The notes under the pieces: model-generated
The model's database searches: none
Seen by the model: only the letters and a program-made list of their open reading frames with translations
What the model was told of the DNA's origin: nothing
Part shown: positions 4,263 through 5,039 of the stretch, one piece after another
Layout of the letters: each line of letters begins with the position of its first letter
How positions within the stretch are numbered: position 1 is the stretch's first letter
Assembly: GCA_900555855.1 (NCBI GenBank)
Contig: USML01000108.1
Coordinates: forward strand, 1 to 5,039
DNA length: 5,039 nucleotides
Direction: 5' to 3'
Source of the DNA: an uncultured Eubacteriales bacterium
GTDB taxonomy: Bacteria; Bacillota; Clostridia; Oscillospirales; Butyricicoccaceae
Program-made: the position numbers and the translations under genes

Positions 4263-5039
4263 ATGGCAAGCGAAATGATCAAGGCCCTGGAGGACCTGGA
4301 AAAGGAAAAGGGCATCCGCAAGGACTATATGCTGGACAGGATCAGCCAGGCGCTGGTGGCGGCCTATAAGGCCCTTTACAAGCGCGACCCCCAGGGCGCG
4401 GCGCTGGACAATGTCTTCGTCCACATTGACGAGGAGACCGGCGAGATCCAGATGCACGCCGTCAAGACGGTGGTGGAGGAGGTCGTGAACCCTGCCGCCG
4501 AGATGACGGTGGAGGAGGCCCGGAAATATGCGCCCGACCCCCAGCTGGGCGATGAGATCCGGCTGGATGTGAAGCCCCGGGATTTTGGCCGCATCGCCAC
4601 CTCCACGGCAAAGCAGGTGATCATCCAGGGCATCCGGGAGGCGGAGCGTGGCCTGATCGCCGACGAATACGCCTCCAAGGAGCATGAGCTTCTGACCGGC
4701 GTCGTGACCCGGGTGGATCCCCGCTACGGCAGCGTGATCCTGGAGCTGGGCGGCCAGCGCCAGCACACCGAGGCCACCCTTTCCGCGCAGGAGCAGGTCG
4801 CCGGAGAGACCCTGAAGGAGGGCGACCATGTGCGGGTCTATGTGGTGGAGGTCCGCCGGGGCGGCAAGGGCCCCCAGATCGTCCTCTCCCGGACCCATCC
4901 CGGCCTGGTGAAGCGGCTGTTTGAGCTGGAGGTGCCGGAGATCGCCGAGGGCATCGTCACCATCCAGTCCATGGCCCGGGAGGCGGGCAGCCGCACCAAG
5001 ATCGCCGTCAGCTCCACCGATGAAAATGTGGATCCCATC
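4263..5039 (+). CDS. nusA: Transcription termination/antitermination factor NusA (3' end outside window)
   Basis: NusA binds RNA polymerase and nascent RNA, modulating pausing, termination and antitermination. The first 259 residues are present and the frame is open to the window end. The N-terminal RNA-polymerase-binding domain (about 1-125) opens MASEMIKALEDLEKEKGIRKD and ends in the hallmark RDFGRIATSTAKQVIIQGIREAER (106-129). The S1 domain (about 141-210) runs from HELLTGVVTRVDPRYGSVILELGG to VVEVRRGGKGPQIVLSRTHPG. KH1 begins about 211, with EVPEIAEGIV and the conserved REAGSRTKIAVSS (239-251). The S1 segment TEATLSAQEQVAGE (169-182) departs slightly from the common 'ALLPxxEQVPGE'. The SD AGAGGAAGGA (4250-4259) precedes the ATG. 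It is co-transcribed with rimP; infB and small ylx-type genes usually follow in Firmicutes but are outside the window. Confidence 0.97.
   Translation, partial: MASEMIKALEDLEKEKGIRKDYMLDRISQALVAAYKALYKRDPQGAALDNVFVHIDEETGEIQMHAVKTVVEEVVNPAAEMTVEEARKYAPDPQLGDEIRLDVKPRDFGRIATSTAKQVIIQGIREAERGLIADEYASKEHELLTGVVTRVDPRYGSVILELGGQRQHTEATLSAQEQVAGETLKEGDHVRVYVVEVRRGGKGPQIVLSRTHPGLVKRLFELEVPEIAEGIVTIQSMAREAGSRTKIAVSSTDENVDPI

Noticed and set aside
3426..4898. A 490-codon minus-strand open frame across the 71-aa gene, rimP and nusA
   Set aside because: It runs antisense through three coding regions and through the rimP promoter and leader. It is a shadow of codon bias in rimP and nusA.

Overview
The window is GC-rich (about 60% or a little more by eye) and reads as chromosomal DNA from a Gram-positive Clostridia lineage, most likely an Oscillospiraceae-type gut bacterium. 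The reasons are: AGGAGG-type Shine-Dalgarno sites before most genes, the rimP-nusA order behind a strong vegetative promoter, a small DUF1292-type gene, and an intergenic repeat built on CTCCCCT/AGGGGAG hairpins of a kind I recall from high-GC gut Clostridia. The taxonomic placement is inference; the gene identities are secure.

Left part (1-2570), minus strand: a two-gene threonine catabolic operon, tdh (L-threonine 3-dehydrogenase) followed after 22 nt by kbl (glycine C-acetyltransferase). Together they turn L-threonine + NAD+ + CoA into glycine + acetyl-CoA + NADH. A sigma-A-type promoter lies at 2531-2559. Transcription appears to stop in a tandem group of hairpins at 112-205, the last of which is a textbook intrinsic terminator. 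At the extreme left edge a promoter, an SD and an ATG on the minus strand mark the start of another gene that leaves the window after two codons.

Middle (about 2571-2990): the non-coding divide between the two divergent transcription units. It holds a GC-rich zone of short alternative hairpins and a roughly 206-bp palindromic repeat element whose outer ends are a perfect 24-bp inverted repeat, then an imperfect GC stem-loop and an extended -10 promoter pointing right.

Right part (2955-5039), plus strand: a DUF1292-like 82-aa protein, an unrecognised 71-aa acidic protein, then a 200-bp gap with five helically phased T-tracts, a near-consensus extended -10 promoter and a leader hairpin capped by a UUCG tetraloop. 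This promoter drives rimP (30S maturation) and nusA (transcription elongation/antitermination factor), the latter cut by the window end at residue 259.

I see no new defence, mobile or biosynthetic system. The items most worth a second look are non-coding: the phased T-tracts before the rimP promoter, the rimP leader hairpin, the palindromic repeat element with an apparently compensatory base change, and the triple hairpin array after kbl.
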